Positions 18,519-26,409 of a stretch of DNA of 43,343 bases are shown in pieces (positions within the stretch are counted from its first letter, which is position 1; every line of letters starts with the position of its first letter). This DNA comes from Bacteroidota bacterium. Lineage in GTDB: Bacteria; Bacteroidota; Bacteroidia; 2-12-FULL-35-15. Both the position numbers and the translations under genes were made by a program. The notes beneath the pieces are model-generated. The model was not told where the DNA came from. It worked only from the letters and a program-made list of their open reading frames with translations, and did not search any database. The stretch is taken from the NCBI GenBank assembly GCA_947479085.1, contig CANJYB010000032.1:1-43343 (forward strand). Direction: 5' to 3'.

Positions 18519-18983
18519 TTAAGCTTTTTCTTTTTCTATTGATTCTGCTGTTCCGCCTTTCGCTTCAATTGCTGTTTTAGCAGTAGCTGAAAATGCGTGA
18601 ACTTTAATTTCTACTTTTGATTTTAACTCACCGCGACCAAGTATTTTCACTTTATCGTTTTTATGAGCCAATCCTTTTGAAATAAGGAAAGCACAATCAA
18701 TTGTACTTACTTTATTGTCATCCATTAATTTCTGGATAACATCAAGATTAACACCACGGTATTCCTGGCGGTTAATGTTTTTGAAACCAAATTTAGGAAC
18801 ACGTCTTTGTAATGGCATCTGACCTCCTTCAAATCCTCTTTTTGCAGAGTATCCTGAACGTGACTGAGCACCTTTATGACCTTTTGTTGAAGTTCCACCT
18901 TTACCTGAACCTTGTCCTCTACCTATACGCTTTTTAGCATTCTTTACAGAACCTTCAGCCGGTTTTAAATTACTTAAATTCAT
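18519..18983 (-). CDS. rplO: 50S ribosomal protein L15
   Basis: L15 binds 23S rRNA with a long basic N-terminal arm. The 154 residues include the Gly/Lys-rich stretch KKRIGRGQGSGKGGTSTKGH and the motif GFEGGQMPLQRRVPKFGF. The globular end (about 75-145) is normal. It starts 7 bp after rpmD. Confidence 0.97.
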   Translation of the reverse strand: MNLSNLKPAEGSVKNAKKRIGRGQGSGKGGTSTKGHKGAQSRSGYSAKRGFEGGQMPLQRRVPKFGFKNINRQEYRGVNLDVIQKLMDDNKVSTIDCAFLISKGLAHKNDKVKILGRGELKSKVEIKVHAFSATAKTAIEAKGGTAESIEKEKA

Positions 18984-18990
18984 CTTTTCC

Positions 18991-19167
18991 TTATTTTATA
19001 ACTGTAACTAAATGTTCTACTTTTTTCAACATTCCCAAAATCTGAGGAGTTGCTTCTTTATCCAGTACCTGGTTCATTTTAGTAAACCCTAATGCTCTAA
19101 GCGTACGTTTTTGACGCTCCGGACGATTGATACCGCTTTTTGTTTGTTTTATTTTTATTGTTGCCAT
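18991..19167 (-). CDS. rpmD: 50S ribosomal protein L30
   Basis: A 58-residue protein read from ATG at 19167 to TAA at 18991, beginning MATIKIKQTKSGINRPERQK and then containing LRALGF, MNQVLDKEATPQILGML and the end HLVTVIK. These match L30, including the usual length. It lies between rpsE (76 bp) and rplO (7 bp), its canonical place. Confidence 0.95.
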   Translation of the reverse strand: MATIKIKQTKSGINRPERQKRTLRALGFTKMNQVLDKEATPQILGMLKKVEHLVTVIK

Positions 19168-19243
19168 TTCTTTTGTAATTATGAATTTTGAATTCTAAAT
19201 TATGAATGTCATTTATAATTCATAATCTATAATTTATAATTTT

Positions 19244-19762
19244 TTACCCGTTAAATACTTTTTCCATTGAAATACCTCTTTGCTGAGCTACTGTAGCTGC
19301 ATCACGCATTTTTATCAATGCATCCATGGTAGCTTTTACCACGTTGTGAGGGTTTGATGATCCTTTTGATTTCGCCAAAACGTCAGTTACACCAACGCTT
19401 TCCAAAACTGCACGCATCGCACCACCGGCTATAACACCTGTTCCGTGAGCTGCCGGTTTCAAGAAAACCAGTGAACCACTGTATTTTCCGTATTGTTCGT
19501 GAGGAACAGTACCTTTTACAATAGCTACTTTTATTAAGTTCTTTTTAGCATCGTCAATACCTTTAGTAATTGCATCAGTAACCTCTTTTGCTTTTCCTAA
19601 ACCGTACCCAACAATTCCTTTTTCGTTACCAACTACCACGATAGCTGAAAACGTAAAGTTTCTACCCCCTTTAGTAACCTTGGTTACACGTTGAATGCTT
19701 ACCAGCTTATCTTTTAATTCGATATCGCTTGATTTTACTCTTTTTATGTTTGCGTTTGACAT
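19244..19762 (-). CDS. rpsE: 30S ribosomal protein S5
   Basis: S5 shapes the mRNA entry site and affects decoding accuracy. The 172 residues contain the double-stranded-RNA-binding-like N-domain ([20 protein letters not shown]) and the C-domain with [21 protein letters not shown]. It lies 23 bp after rplR. The spacer to rpmD holds AATTATGAATT-type words. Confidence 0.97.
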   Translation of the reverse strand: MSNANIKRVKSSDIELKDKLVSIQRVTKVTKGGRNFTFSAIVVVGNEKGIVGYGLGKAKEVTDAITKGIDDAKKNLIKVAIVKGTVPHEQYGKYSGSLVFLKPAAHGTGVIAGGAMRAVLESVGVTDVLAKSKGSSNPHNVVKATMDALIKMRDAATVAQQRGISMEKVFNG

Positions 19763-19785
19763 TATTGAATATTAATTATTAACGA

Positions 19786-20142
19786 TTAAAACTTTAAACC
19801 TGCTTCACGGGCACCTTCTGCCAATGATTTAACACGACCGTGGTATAAATACCCATTTCTGTCAAAACGAACTGAGGATATACCTGCAGTTGTTGCTTTT
19901 TCAGCTATGGATTTACCCACCATCTTTGCCTGGTCCATTTTGTTCACTTTTGCATCAGCAATTCCTTTATCAGCCGAACCTGCTGCCACAAGAGTTTTTC
20001 CTGTTACATCATCTATCAACTGAACATAAATTCCTTTATTACTTCTGAAAACAGTAAGTCTTGGACTTTGAGCATCTCCCGCAACCACCTTGCGGATACG
20101 TTGCTTAATTCTGTTTCTTCTAAATTCTTTTGTTACTGGCAT
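19786..20142 (-). CDS. rplR: 50S ribosomal protein L18
   Basis: L18 carries 5S rRNA into the large subunit with L5. The 118 residues have a basic N-terminus (EFRRNRIKQRIRK), the core SPRLTVFRSNKGIYVQLIDD and the end FDRNGYLYHGRVKSLAEGAR. It lies 53 bp after rplF and 23 bp before rpsE. Confidence 0.97.
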   Translation of the reverse strand: MPVTKEFRRNRIKQRIRKVVAGDAQSPRLTVFRSNKGIYVQLIDDVTGKTLVAAGSADKGIADAKVNKMDQAKMVGKSIAEKATTAGISSVRFDRNGYLYHGRVKSLAEGAREAGLKF

Positions 20143-20195
20143 TTTTTTTACTTATTGCTATCGGTTTTGGCCGATAAATTTGAATTGTTTACTTA

Positions 20196-20750
20196 TTATT
20201 TACCTGCTGATTTACCTGCTTTTCTTCTTAATATTTCACCGGTAAACTTAATACCTTTTCCTTTGTATGGTTCAGGTTTACGTAACGAACGTATTTTTGC
20301 AGCTACCATTCCTATCAATTGCTTATCGGCACTTTCAAGGATAATAGTAGGATTTTTACCTTTTTCAGTAACTGTAGTTACTTTTATTTCTGAAGGTAAA
20401 TCAAACGATACGTTGTGAGAGTAACCTAATGTTAATTCTAACAAATTTCCTTTGTTGGCAGCACGGTAACCCACACCCACCAATTCCTGTTCTGTTTTAT
20501 ATCCATCAGAAACACCTTTAACCATAGATGCGATTAACGCACGGTACAAACCATGCATTGCTTTATGACGTTTCTGATCAGTTGCACGGGATACTGTTAA
20601 AATGCCATCTTCGTTTTTCAACGTAATAGCAGAATCCATTTGCTGTGTCAGCGTTCCTTTAGCTCCTTTTACAGTTACTAAGTTTTTATCCGAAACATTT
20701 ACTTCTACTCCCTTAGGAAGCGTGATTGGTAATTTACCTATTCTTGACAT
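20196..20750 (-). CDS. rplF: 50S ribosomal protein L6
   Basis: L6 lies near the factor-binding centre of the large subunit. The 184 residues comprise two similar alpha-beta domains, beginning MSRIGKLPITLPKGVEV, with the C-terminal signature KPEPYKGKGIKFTGEILRRK. It follows rpsH by 20 bp. Confidence 0.98.
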   Translation of the reverse strand: MSRIGKLPITLPKGVEVNVSDKNLVTVKGAKGTLTQQMDSAITLKNEDGILTVSRATDQKRHKAMHGLYRALIASMVKGVSDGYKTEQELVGVGYRAANKGNLLELTLGYSHNVSFDLPSEIKVTTVTEKGKNPTIILESADKQLIGMVAAKIRSLRKPEPYKGKGIKFTGEILRRKAGKSAGK

Positions 20751-20770
20751 CTTATTTTCTTCTTAAAATA

Positions 20771-21166
20771 TTAATAAACGAAACACAAAACTTCTCCACC
20801 CACTTTTTGAGTTTTTGCTTCTTTATCAGTCATTACCCCTTTAGAGGTAGAGATGATAGCAATACCCAAACCGTTTAAAACTCTTGGCAACTCGGTTGAC
20901 CCGGCATACTGACGTAAACCCGGTGAACTGATACGTTGCAAGCTTTTAATAGCCGACTGTTTGCTGATAGGATGATACTTCAAAGCAATTTTGATAGTGC
21001 CTTGAGTAGTCGAATCTTCAAATTTATAACTTAGGATGTACCCTTTTTCTAAAAGAATTTTGGTGATTTCTTTCTTAAGATTTGATGCAGGAATTTCTAC
21101 AATTCTGTGGTTTGCTTTAATGGCATTTCTTACTCTGGTAAGATAATCCGCAATGGTATCTGTCAT
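20771..21166 (-). CDS. rpsH: 30S ribosomal protein S8
   Basis: S8 binds the central domain of 16S rRNA, and in E. coli also represses the spc operon by binding its mRNA. The 131 residues run from [18 protein letters not shown] to the conserved end [23 protein letters not shown]. Here it is the first gene of a separate transcription unit: rpsN, which normally precedes it by a few bases, lies 5.2 kb away behind a terminator. A promoter very like that of rplC and a leader with two small hairpins stand directly upstream. Confidence 0.97.
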   Translation of the reverse strand: MTDTIADYLTRVRNAIKANHRIVEIPASNLKKEITKILLEKGYILSYKFEDSTTQGTIKIALKYHPISKQSAIKSLQRISSPGLRQYAGSTELPRVLNGLGIAIISTSKGVMTDKEAKTQKVGGEVLCFVY

Positions 21167-21184
21167 TTTTTTTAGTTTTATATC

Positions 21185-21251
21185 TTATCCCGCACGCAGG
21201 ATAATTATACGTTAATACTATCCCTTAATCATAACATTTTTCACCATGTTA
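21185..21251 (-). promoter_or_regulatory. rpsH mRNA leader with two hairpins
   Basis: Between the promoter and the rpsH ATG lies a leader of about 95 nt. It can form TTATCC/GGATAA (21185-21190 with 21199-21204) and TAACAT/ATGTTA (21232-21237 with 21246-21251). As S8 autoregulates spc mRNA in other bacteria, a control site is possible, but I see no convincing copy of the S8 rRNA target. Confidence 0.35.
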
Positions 21252-21317
21252 TTTTTTTAGGGACGGCAAAGGTAAAAAACTATTTAATATAAACAACATA
21301 CAGTTGAAAATATTTTT
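21252..21317 (-). promoter_or_regulatory. promoter of the rpsH-rplQ unit (copy of rplC promoter)
   Basis: The minus strand carries TACCTTTG (21267-21274) as -7 element, with TTGTT about 20 bp upstream in the -33 place and an A/T-rich AAAAATATTTTCAAC (21303-21317) further up. The 66-nt block aligns without gaps to 33371-33436 at 57 positions by eye, including CCGTCCCTAAAAAAA just after the -7 box. The match to the upstream region of rplC is much too long for chance. Confidence 0.85.
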
Positions 21318-21338
21318 TATTGGTGGAGAATGAAATAT

Positions 21339-21346
21339 TATCTTTG
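21339..21346 (+). promoter_or_regulatory. putative -7 element for the BRO-N gene
   Basis: TATCTTTG fits TAnnTTTG, 65 bp before the ATG at 21412. The -33 match is poor. It is divergent from the rpsH promoter and only about 20 bp from its upstream A/T-rich block, so the two could affect each other. Confidence 0.5.
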
Positions 21347-21411
21347 TTGCAGAAATACCCTTGTAAAGGCAAAATCAGACTCGTTTTTATATATAAATCG
21401 GAATTAAACCT

Positions 21412-22242
21412 ATGAGCAACCTTAAATTATTTGAAAGTAAGAAAATCCGCTCTTCATGGAATGAAGAAGAAGAGAAATGGTATTTTTCTGTTGTGGATAT
21501 TATTGAAGTTTTAACTGATAGCCCACGTCCCAGAAAGTATTGGAATGCATTAAAAACAAAATTGGATGAGGAAGGAAGTGAACTGTCCCATAATATGGGA
21601 CAGTTGAAAATGGAAGCCGAAGATGGTAAAATGCGAATGACTGATGTAGCCGATACCGAACAAATCTTCCGTTTAATTCAATCCATACCCTCACCAAAAG
21701 CGGAACCTTTTAAACAATGGTTGGCAAAAGTAGGTTATGATAGAATAGAAGAATCTCAAAACCCTGAACTTAGCATTGACCGGGCTATGGAGAATTATAT
21801 GAAGCTAGGGTATTCAAAAGATTGGATTAACCAGCGGTTAAAAAGTATTGAAGTAAGAAAAGAACTAACAGATGAATGGGAGAGCAGAGGAGTAAAAAAA
21901 GGACAGGAGTTTGCCACACTTACCGATATTATTACACAGGCTTGGAGCGGAAAAACAGTAAAACAATACAAACAGCATAAAAACCTGAAGAAAGAAAACC
22001 TTCGTGATAACATGACCAACCTGGAACTGGTACTTAATATGCTTGCCGAAGCCACCACCTCCGAAATATCGAAAGAAAAGAAACCCGCCACTTTGGAAGA
22101 AAACAAAAAGATTGCACATCAGGGAGGCACCATATCCGGAAATACCCGTAAAGAAATAGAAGCCAAAACCGGTAAGAAAATAGTAAGTTCTACGAATGCT
22201 GAAATTTTGCAGGAGAAAAAGGAAGTAAAGAAATTGAAGTAG
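21412..22242 (+). CDS. BRO-N domain protein (phage antirepressor-like)
   Basis: The 276 residues begin with a BRO-N domain (about 5-110: IRSSWNEEEEKWYFSVVDII, LTDSPRPRKYWNALK, then VADTEQIFRLIQSIPSPKAE), the DNA-binding module of phage antirepressors and DinD-like proteins. The rest (about 115-276) is helical and highly charged, with RAMENYMKLGYSKDWINQRL and the end GNTRKEIEAKTGKKIVSSTN. This two-part form occurs as a stand-alone chromosomal gene in many bacteria; its function is not settled. It is the only plus-strand gene inside the ribosomal cluster and sits at the break between rpsN and rpsH, which suggests it came in with a mobile or recombining segment. No integrase or other phage gene is nearby. 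Confidence 0.88.
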   Translation: MSNLKLFESKKIRSSWNEEEEKWYFSVVDIIEVLTDSPRPRKYWNALKTKLDEEGSELSHNMGQLKMEAEDGKMRMTDVADTEQIFRLIQSIPSPKAEPFKQWLAKVGYDRIEESQNPELSIDRAMENYMKLGYSKDWINQRLKSIEVRKELTDEWESRGVKKGQEFATLTDIITQAWSGKTVKQYKQHKNLKKENLRDNMTNLELVLNMLAEATTSEISKEKKPATLEENKKIAHQGGTISGNTRKEIEAKTGKKIVSSTNAEILQEKKEVKKLK

Positions 22243-22293
22243 ATTTCAATTTTTAAAAGCCAATTTCTAAAAAGTAAAATGTTTATACACCTA

Positions 22294-22567
22294 TTATTGG
22301 CTTATCTGCTCATTAAACTACCTGATGGTAAGCCGTTCGAATAAAAAACGGATATCTATAGTTTCAGTCGAAAACAGTTCAATTGTAGCTGTCAGCTGGT
22401 TAGGGTTTAGCTTTCTTCTGATGAATTAAATTTTTACCATAAAAGGACACTTCCAAATTTTTACTGTTATACCACTTAATCTTTGAAGCCAGCAGTTCTT
22501 TCATTCTTTTCACTTCTTGAATTTCCTCCGCTGGCGGGCATATAACAATAGAATACAGTTTCTCCAT
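22294..22567 (-). pseudogene. decayed 2'-5' RNA ligase (LigT-like) gene
   Basis: From ATG at 22567 the frame reads MEKLYSIVICPPAEEIQEVK, then KELLASKIKWYNSKN, which is the normal start of small Bacteroidota 2'-5' RNA ligase family proteins. After that the sequence jumps to EVSFYG and stops at 22400. The next frame continues with IELFSTETIDIRF and RLTIR, stop, FNEQISQ, resembling the C-terminal end of the family with an AAG-like codon turned into TAG. Both HxT/S catalytic motifs are missing. It therefore looks like a gene with an internal deletion, a frameshift and a nonsense change. It is 20 bp downstream of the SBBP gene on the same strand. The family match is from memory. Confidence 0.6.
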
Positions 22568-22587
22568 ATACTAGTTTTACAGGTTTC

Positions 22588-25500
22588 TTATTGAACTACT
22601 ATTTTTCTCCTCACCACCTGTTCCGGGTTATTGAGCCGGTCGAAATATACCTCCACAAAATACACCCCTGCTCTCATTTCTCCTTTTTCTATCACACATT
22701 TTTTACCAATGCAATTGATGGTCTTTATTTCCCTGCCTAATACATCAGTTATTTTTATGATGCGATGGGTTGCTGAGCTTGACGAAGTATTTTGTTCTTC
22801 AGTAAAAGAAATGGTGGTTTGTTCTGTAAATGGATTCGGGTAAATAATTATTCCATTTTCTTCTTTTGGTATTTCATGAGTTCCTACAGTTGGTGATGCA
22901 CCATCGCTGTAACGGGCAATAAAAGCTCCTCCTGTATTATATGGGCACAATAAATTTGAAACTCCGGCATCCGGATTAAAATCTGCAGTGCCTGAAAAAT
23001 ATCCTGTAATACAGATGCTCCCTTTACCATCAGAAGAAAGTGAATTGACGTAATCGTTATTAGTACCTCCAACAAGTTTTGCAACTACATAATTTCCTAA
23101 AGAATCATATTTTGCAAAATAGACATCGTTATTTCCTACTGAAGTTAAATTTACAACTCCTGCCCCAGGATCAAAATCTTGAGAAACTCCAAAAGATAAA
23201 TAACCTGTAATATAAGCATTTCTTTTAGCATCAAGGGCTATTGTCATTGGGTTTCCTCCGACACCTATTGCATAAACATAATTACCAATAGCATCATATT
23301 TTGCAATAAAATCAACACCAGAACTTAAATTACTAACACTAGCACTAGGATCAAAATCTACCGTTCCCGAAAACTTTCCAGTAACATAAGCATTACCATC
23401 TTTATCGATTGCAATAGAATGCCCTTCGCAAGTGGCAGTACCGCCTATTCCTCTGGCATAAATATAATTACCCATCGGATCATATTTAGCATAGAAAATA
23501 TAGGCAAAACCAACTGCTGTTAAATTGGCAACTCCTGCATTTGGGTCAAAATCTACAATATCTTTAAAATATCCTGTAATATATGTATTACCTATAGAAT
23601 CAACAGCAATAGAAAAACCTTGATCGCCTTGCAATCCACCAATACTTTTGGCATAAACATAATTACCTAATGCGTCATATTTAGCAAAGAAAATATCCTG
23701 ACCTCCATTTGATGTTAAATTTGCAACACCTGCTCCAGGGTCGAAATCACAGGTGCCATCATAATATCCGGTAATAAACGTATTTCCTAAACTGTCTACT
23801 GCGATACCTTTAATTACTCGATATGTTGCACCTATGCCGATTGCTTTTGCAAACACATAATTCCCGAATGCGTCATATTTTGCAATAAACATACCTCCTC
23901 CATACAAAAATACATTATTGGGACCCGGATCAAAATCGTGCATACCTCCATATTCTCCCGCAATGTAAACATTCCCGCTATCATCGATGGCTAAAGATGC
24001 GCCCGGACCACCAGCTCCATTTGTTCCAATAATTCCTTTTGCATAAATATAATTACCAAGTGAATCATATTTTGCAATAAAAAAATCACTAACAAGCGCG
24101 GTTAAGATAGCAACACCAGGTCCCGGATCAAAATCAACTCTCCCTTTAAATAAACCAAGAACATAAACATTTCCAGATTTGTCTTGTTTTATACATAATC
24201 CATCTTTTGCCGGAGGAGTTACACTGTTACCACCAATTGCACTTGCCCAGATATAATTACCTATGTTATCATATTTAGCTACGAAAGCATTCGCCTGTCC
24301 TTGCGCAGAAATTAAATTTGCATAATTCGGCCCTGGGTCAAAATCGGAAATAAAACCAAAATCGCCTGTTACATAAACATTACCGCTCGCATCAATATTT
24401 AACGCATAATATGGATAAACAGTGGTACTACCTGCACCAGGCAATTGAGCAATAGTAAATGCATTAATATAATTTCCTGCTGCATCATATTTTGCAATAA
24501 AAATACTCGGATTAGGTGATTGTGCGAATAAATTTGCAACACCTGCACCAATATCAAAATCAGTAGTATCATGAAAAAGTCCCATTATATATACATTTCC
24601 ACCGGCATCAGTTGTTATGGCATCACCTTCTGCATAGCCAACTCCTCCGGCACGCATTGCATAAATATAACTACCTGTGGAACTATATTTTGCTAAAAAC
24701 ATATCACGGTTGATCCCAGTTGCTACTAAATTTACGATACCTGCACCCGGATCAAAATCAACGGTATTTTTAAATGAACCTGTTAAGAGTACATTGCCTG
24801 CAATATCTGTTGTAATTGAATATCCCTCATCATTACCTGTGCCACCAATTTTATTTGCAAATAAATAATTGCCGGAAATATCATATTTAGCTAGAAAAAT
24901 ATCATCCAATCCATTTGAAATTAAATTAGCAACTCCTGCACTTGGGTCAAAATCTGCTGCACCGCTGAACGACCCGGTAATAAATATATTGCTCGAAGCA
25001 TCTATGGCAATAGAATAACCTGCATCGCTATTACTACCGCCTATATTTTTTGCGAAAATATAATTTCCGCTTCCACTATATTTGGCAATAAATGCATCGT
25101 AGTTGCCGGCAGTTACAATATTTGCTATTCCAACTCCAGAGTCGAAATCGGCTGTATCATTAAAATACCCTGAAATGTAAATGTTATTTGCAGCATCCAT
25201 TACAATTCCATTAGAAACATCATCCCCGTTTCCTCCTATACTTTTTGCCCAAATGTAATTGCCCACGGCATCAAATTCCGCAATAAAAACATCATTACCT
25301 CCCATAGGGGTTAAATTTGCATTACCAACTCCCGGGTTAAAATCGGCAGTAGTTGAATAATTTCCTGTAAAGAAAATATTGCCACTATTGTCTAATACAA
25401 GTCCATTGCCTCTGTCATCACCTGTTCCTCCAATACCTTTTGCAAATACCAAATTACCTATACTATTATACTTGGCTAAAAAAATATCGTAACTACCTGC

Positions 25501-25725
25501 AGAAGTTAAATTCATTACAACATCAGTAGGATCAAAATCAGCAGTTCCCTGAAAAAATCCGGTAACATAAGTATTCCCCAAAGCATCCGATTTAATAGAA
25601 GTGCCAACAACATCACCTCCCGGAGCATAAATACTTTCAGGGTTAAAAGCCCATTGATAGTTTAATTGAGCATTTGCATTAATACCAACCAGTACAAGTA
25701 ATAAAAAAATCAATTTTGTTTTCAT
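22588..25725 (-). CDS. SBBP-repeat surface protein with T9SS sorting domain
   Basis: I chose ATG 25725 (1045 aa) because it opens directly on a signal peptide, MKTKLIFLLLVLVGINANAQ; the frame extends 29 codons further up but that part is hydrophilic. The body holds about 14 SBBP (beta-propeller) repeats of about 60 residues with the core DFDPGAGVANLTS and the frame FIAKYDALGNYVYAKSIGG. The last 90 residues are a T9SS type A sorting domain (IIYPNPFTEQTTISF, ITDVLGREI, GVYFVEV, KIVVQ), so the protein should cross the outer membrane by the Por system and be anchored or released. A repeat array lies 205 bp upstream. It sits inside the split ribosomal cluster. Ligand unknown. Confidence 0.92.
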   Translation of the reverse strand: MKTKLIFLLLVLVGINANAQLNYQWAFNPESIYAPGGDVVGTSIKSDALGNTYVTGFFQGTADFDPTDVVMNLTSAGSYDIFLAKYNSIGNLVFAKGIGGTGDDRGNGLVLDNSGNIFFTGNYSTTADFNPGVGNANLTPMGGNDVFIAEFDAVGNYIWAKSIGGNGDDVSNGIVMDAANNIYISGYFNDTADFDSGVGIANIVTAGNYDAFIAKYSGSGNYIFAKNIGGSNSDAGYSIAIDASSNIFITGSFSGAADFDPSAGVANLISNGLDDIFLAKYDISGNYLFANKIGGTGNDEGYSITTDIAGNVLLTGSFKNTVDFDPGAGIVNLVATGINRDMFLAKYSSTGSYIYAMRAGGVGYAEGDAITTDAGGNVYIMGLFHDTTDFDIGAGVANLFAQSPNPSIFIAKYDAAGNYINAFTIAQLPGAGSTTVYPYYALNIDASGNVYVTGDFGFISDFDPGPNYANLISAQGQANAFVAKYDNIGNYIWASAIGGNSVTPPAKDGLCIKQDKSGNVYVLGLFKGRVDFDPGPGVAILTALVSDFFIAKYDSLGNYIYAKGIIGTNGAGGPGASLAIDDSGNVYIAGEYGGMHDFDPGPNNVFLYGGGMFIAKYDAFGNYVFAKAIGIGATYRVIKGIAVDSLGNTFITGYYDGTCDFDPGAGVANLTSNGGQDIFFAKYDALGNYVYAKSIGGLQGDQGFSIAVDSIGNTYITGYFKDIVDFDPNAGVANLTAVGFAYIFYAKYDPMGNYIYARGIGGTATCEGHSIAIDKDGNAYVTGKFSGTVDFDPSASVSNLSSGVDFIAKYDAIGNYVYAIGVGGNPMTIALDAKRNAYITGYLSFGVSQDFDPGAGVVNLTSVGNNDVYFAKYDSLGNYVVAKLVGGTNNDYVNSLSSDGKGSICITGYFSGTADFNPDAGVSNLLCPYNTGGAFIARYSDGASPTVGTHEIPKEENGIIIYPNPFTEQTTISFTEEQNTSSSSATHRIIKITDVLGREIKTINCIGKKCVIEKGEMRAGVYFVEVYFDRLNNPEQVVRRKIVVQ

Positions 25726-25743
25726 AAGTTTCAATTTCTCCTG

Positions 25744-25751
25744 CAAATATA
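25744..25751 (-). promoter_or_regulatory. putative -7 element for SBBP gene
   Basis: The minus strand reads TATATTTG, 18 bp before the ATG at 25725. It fits TAnnTTTG and supports the shorter start, since it lies inside the longer reading frame. No -33 match is seen. Confidence 0.5.
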
Positions 25752-25824
25752 ACTTATTTCCATTTCCCTGTATCTTTTCCACCATTTTCTGTCTGGGCAG
25801 ATTAATAGACAAGCTTAAAATAAT

Positions 25825-25881
25825 TTATGCTTCCTTGTTTGCCAAAAAAGGATGCTAAAAAAAAATTATGCTTACTTGTTT
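25825..25881. repeat. direct repeat 41 bp apart
   Basis: TTATGCTTCCTTGTTT (25825) and TTATGCTTACTTGTTT (25866) differ at one base and start 41 bp apart, the same spacing as double units of the array that begins 50 bp further on. Confidence 0.6.
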
Positions 25882-25929
25882 TACTAATTTACTTCCCAAA
25901 AGGAGCATTTGAGAGGTATAAAATAGTTT

Positions 25930-26110
25930 AAGGAACCAAAAAATAAAAATAGGCTCTCAAAAACTAATTAAAGGTTCCTTAAATAGTTTTAAGGAACCTT
26001 AAATTAAACTAAGGAACCAAAAAGGTGAAAGAAGTAACCATAAATAAAAAAAAGGAACCAAAAAAGAGAAAGAAGTAACCATAAATAAAAATAAGTAACC
26101 AAAAAAAAAT
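25930..26110. repeat. 20/21-bp periodic array upstream of SBBP gene
   Basis: AAGGAACC or AAGTAACC and relatives begin near 25930, 25950, 25971, 25991, 26011, 26032, 26052, 26073 and 26093. Spacing alternates 20 and 21 bp, so the double unit of 41 bp (26011-26092) is repeated almost exactly. A perfect 11-bp hairpin is included: AAGGTTCCTTA (25971-25981) with TAAGGAACCTT (25990-26000). Runs of A recur in phase. The stretch 26110-26257 shows nothing I can name. The array lies 205 bp before the SBBP start codon. Confidence 0.8.
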
Positions 26111-26257
26111 TTATGGTCGTCAGTCCTATCGACTTTGAAACAGGGACAAAAGAAGAACATAGTGTTTAACCTTTAAAATCAATACTATATGGGAAAAGAA
26201 AGAAAAGAAAAATTAGTTAGAATCAGTTAATTAAATGATTAATAATCAGTTCTGCAA

Positions 26258-26283
26258 GATTGCTTTGTTGCTCGCAAAGACGT
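26258..26283. repeat. dispersed repeat word (TTGCGAG type)
   Basis: AGATTGCTTTGTTGCTCGCAAAGACG is a variant of the common noncoding word whose complement has the form GTC-TTGCGAG-NN-CGAAGCAATC. Recognition from memory of that widespread repeat; only one copy is in this window. Confidence 0.45.
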
Positions 26284-26313
26284 TTGCTATAAAATTATCT
26301 AATGGATAGAAAC

Positions 26314-26354
26314 AAAAAAGTCCTGTTCTTCAATATGAAGAACAGGACTTTTTT
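26314..26354. terminator. terminator after rpsN
   Basis: GTCCTGTTCTTC (26320-26331) pairs perfectly with GAAGAACAGGAC (26337-26348), loop AATAT, flanked by AAAAAA and TTTTTT, so it can work in both directions. It lies 55 bp after the rpsN stop and ends the rplC-rpsN unit, cutting it off from rpsH. Confidence 0.93.
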
Positions 26355-26366
26355 CAATAACTATTG

Positions 26367-26400
26367 CCCCTCTCCTTTGGAGGGGGATTAAGGGTGAGGT
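26367..26400. repeat. dispersed repeat word CTCCTTTGGAGGGGG
   Basis: CCCTCTCCTTTGGAGGGGG followed by ATTAAGGGTGAGG, with a short CTCC/GGAG palindrome. From memory this word is frequent in Bacteroidota intergenic DNA. It lies 9 bp after the rpsN stop, between it and its terminator. Confidence 0.5.
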
Positions 26401-26409
26401 GCTTTTAAA

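Noticed and set aside
21412-25725. Prophage or integrative element as cause of the operon split
   Set aside because: Only the BRO-N gene is phage-like. There is no integrase, transposase, structural gene or flanking direct repeat that I can see, so I keep it as one possible origin only.
25726-25812. 29-residue N-terminal extension of the SBBP protein
   Set aside because: It would place a hydrophilic stretch before the signal peptide, and a -7 promoter match lies within it.
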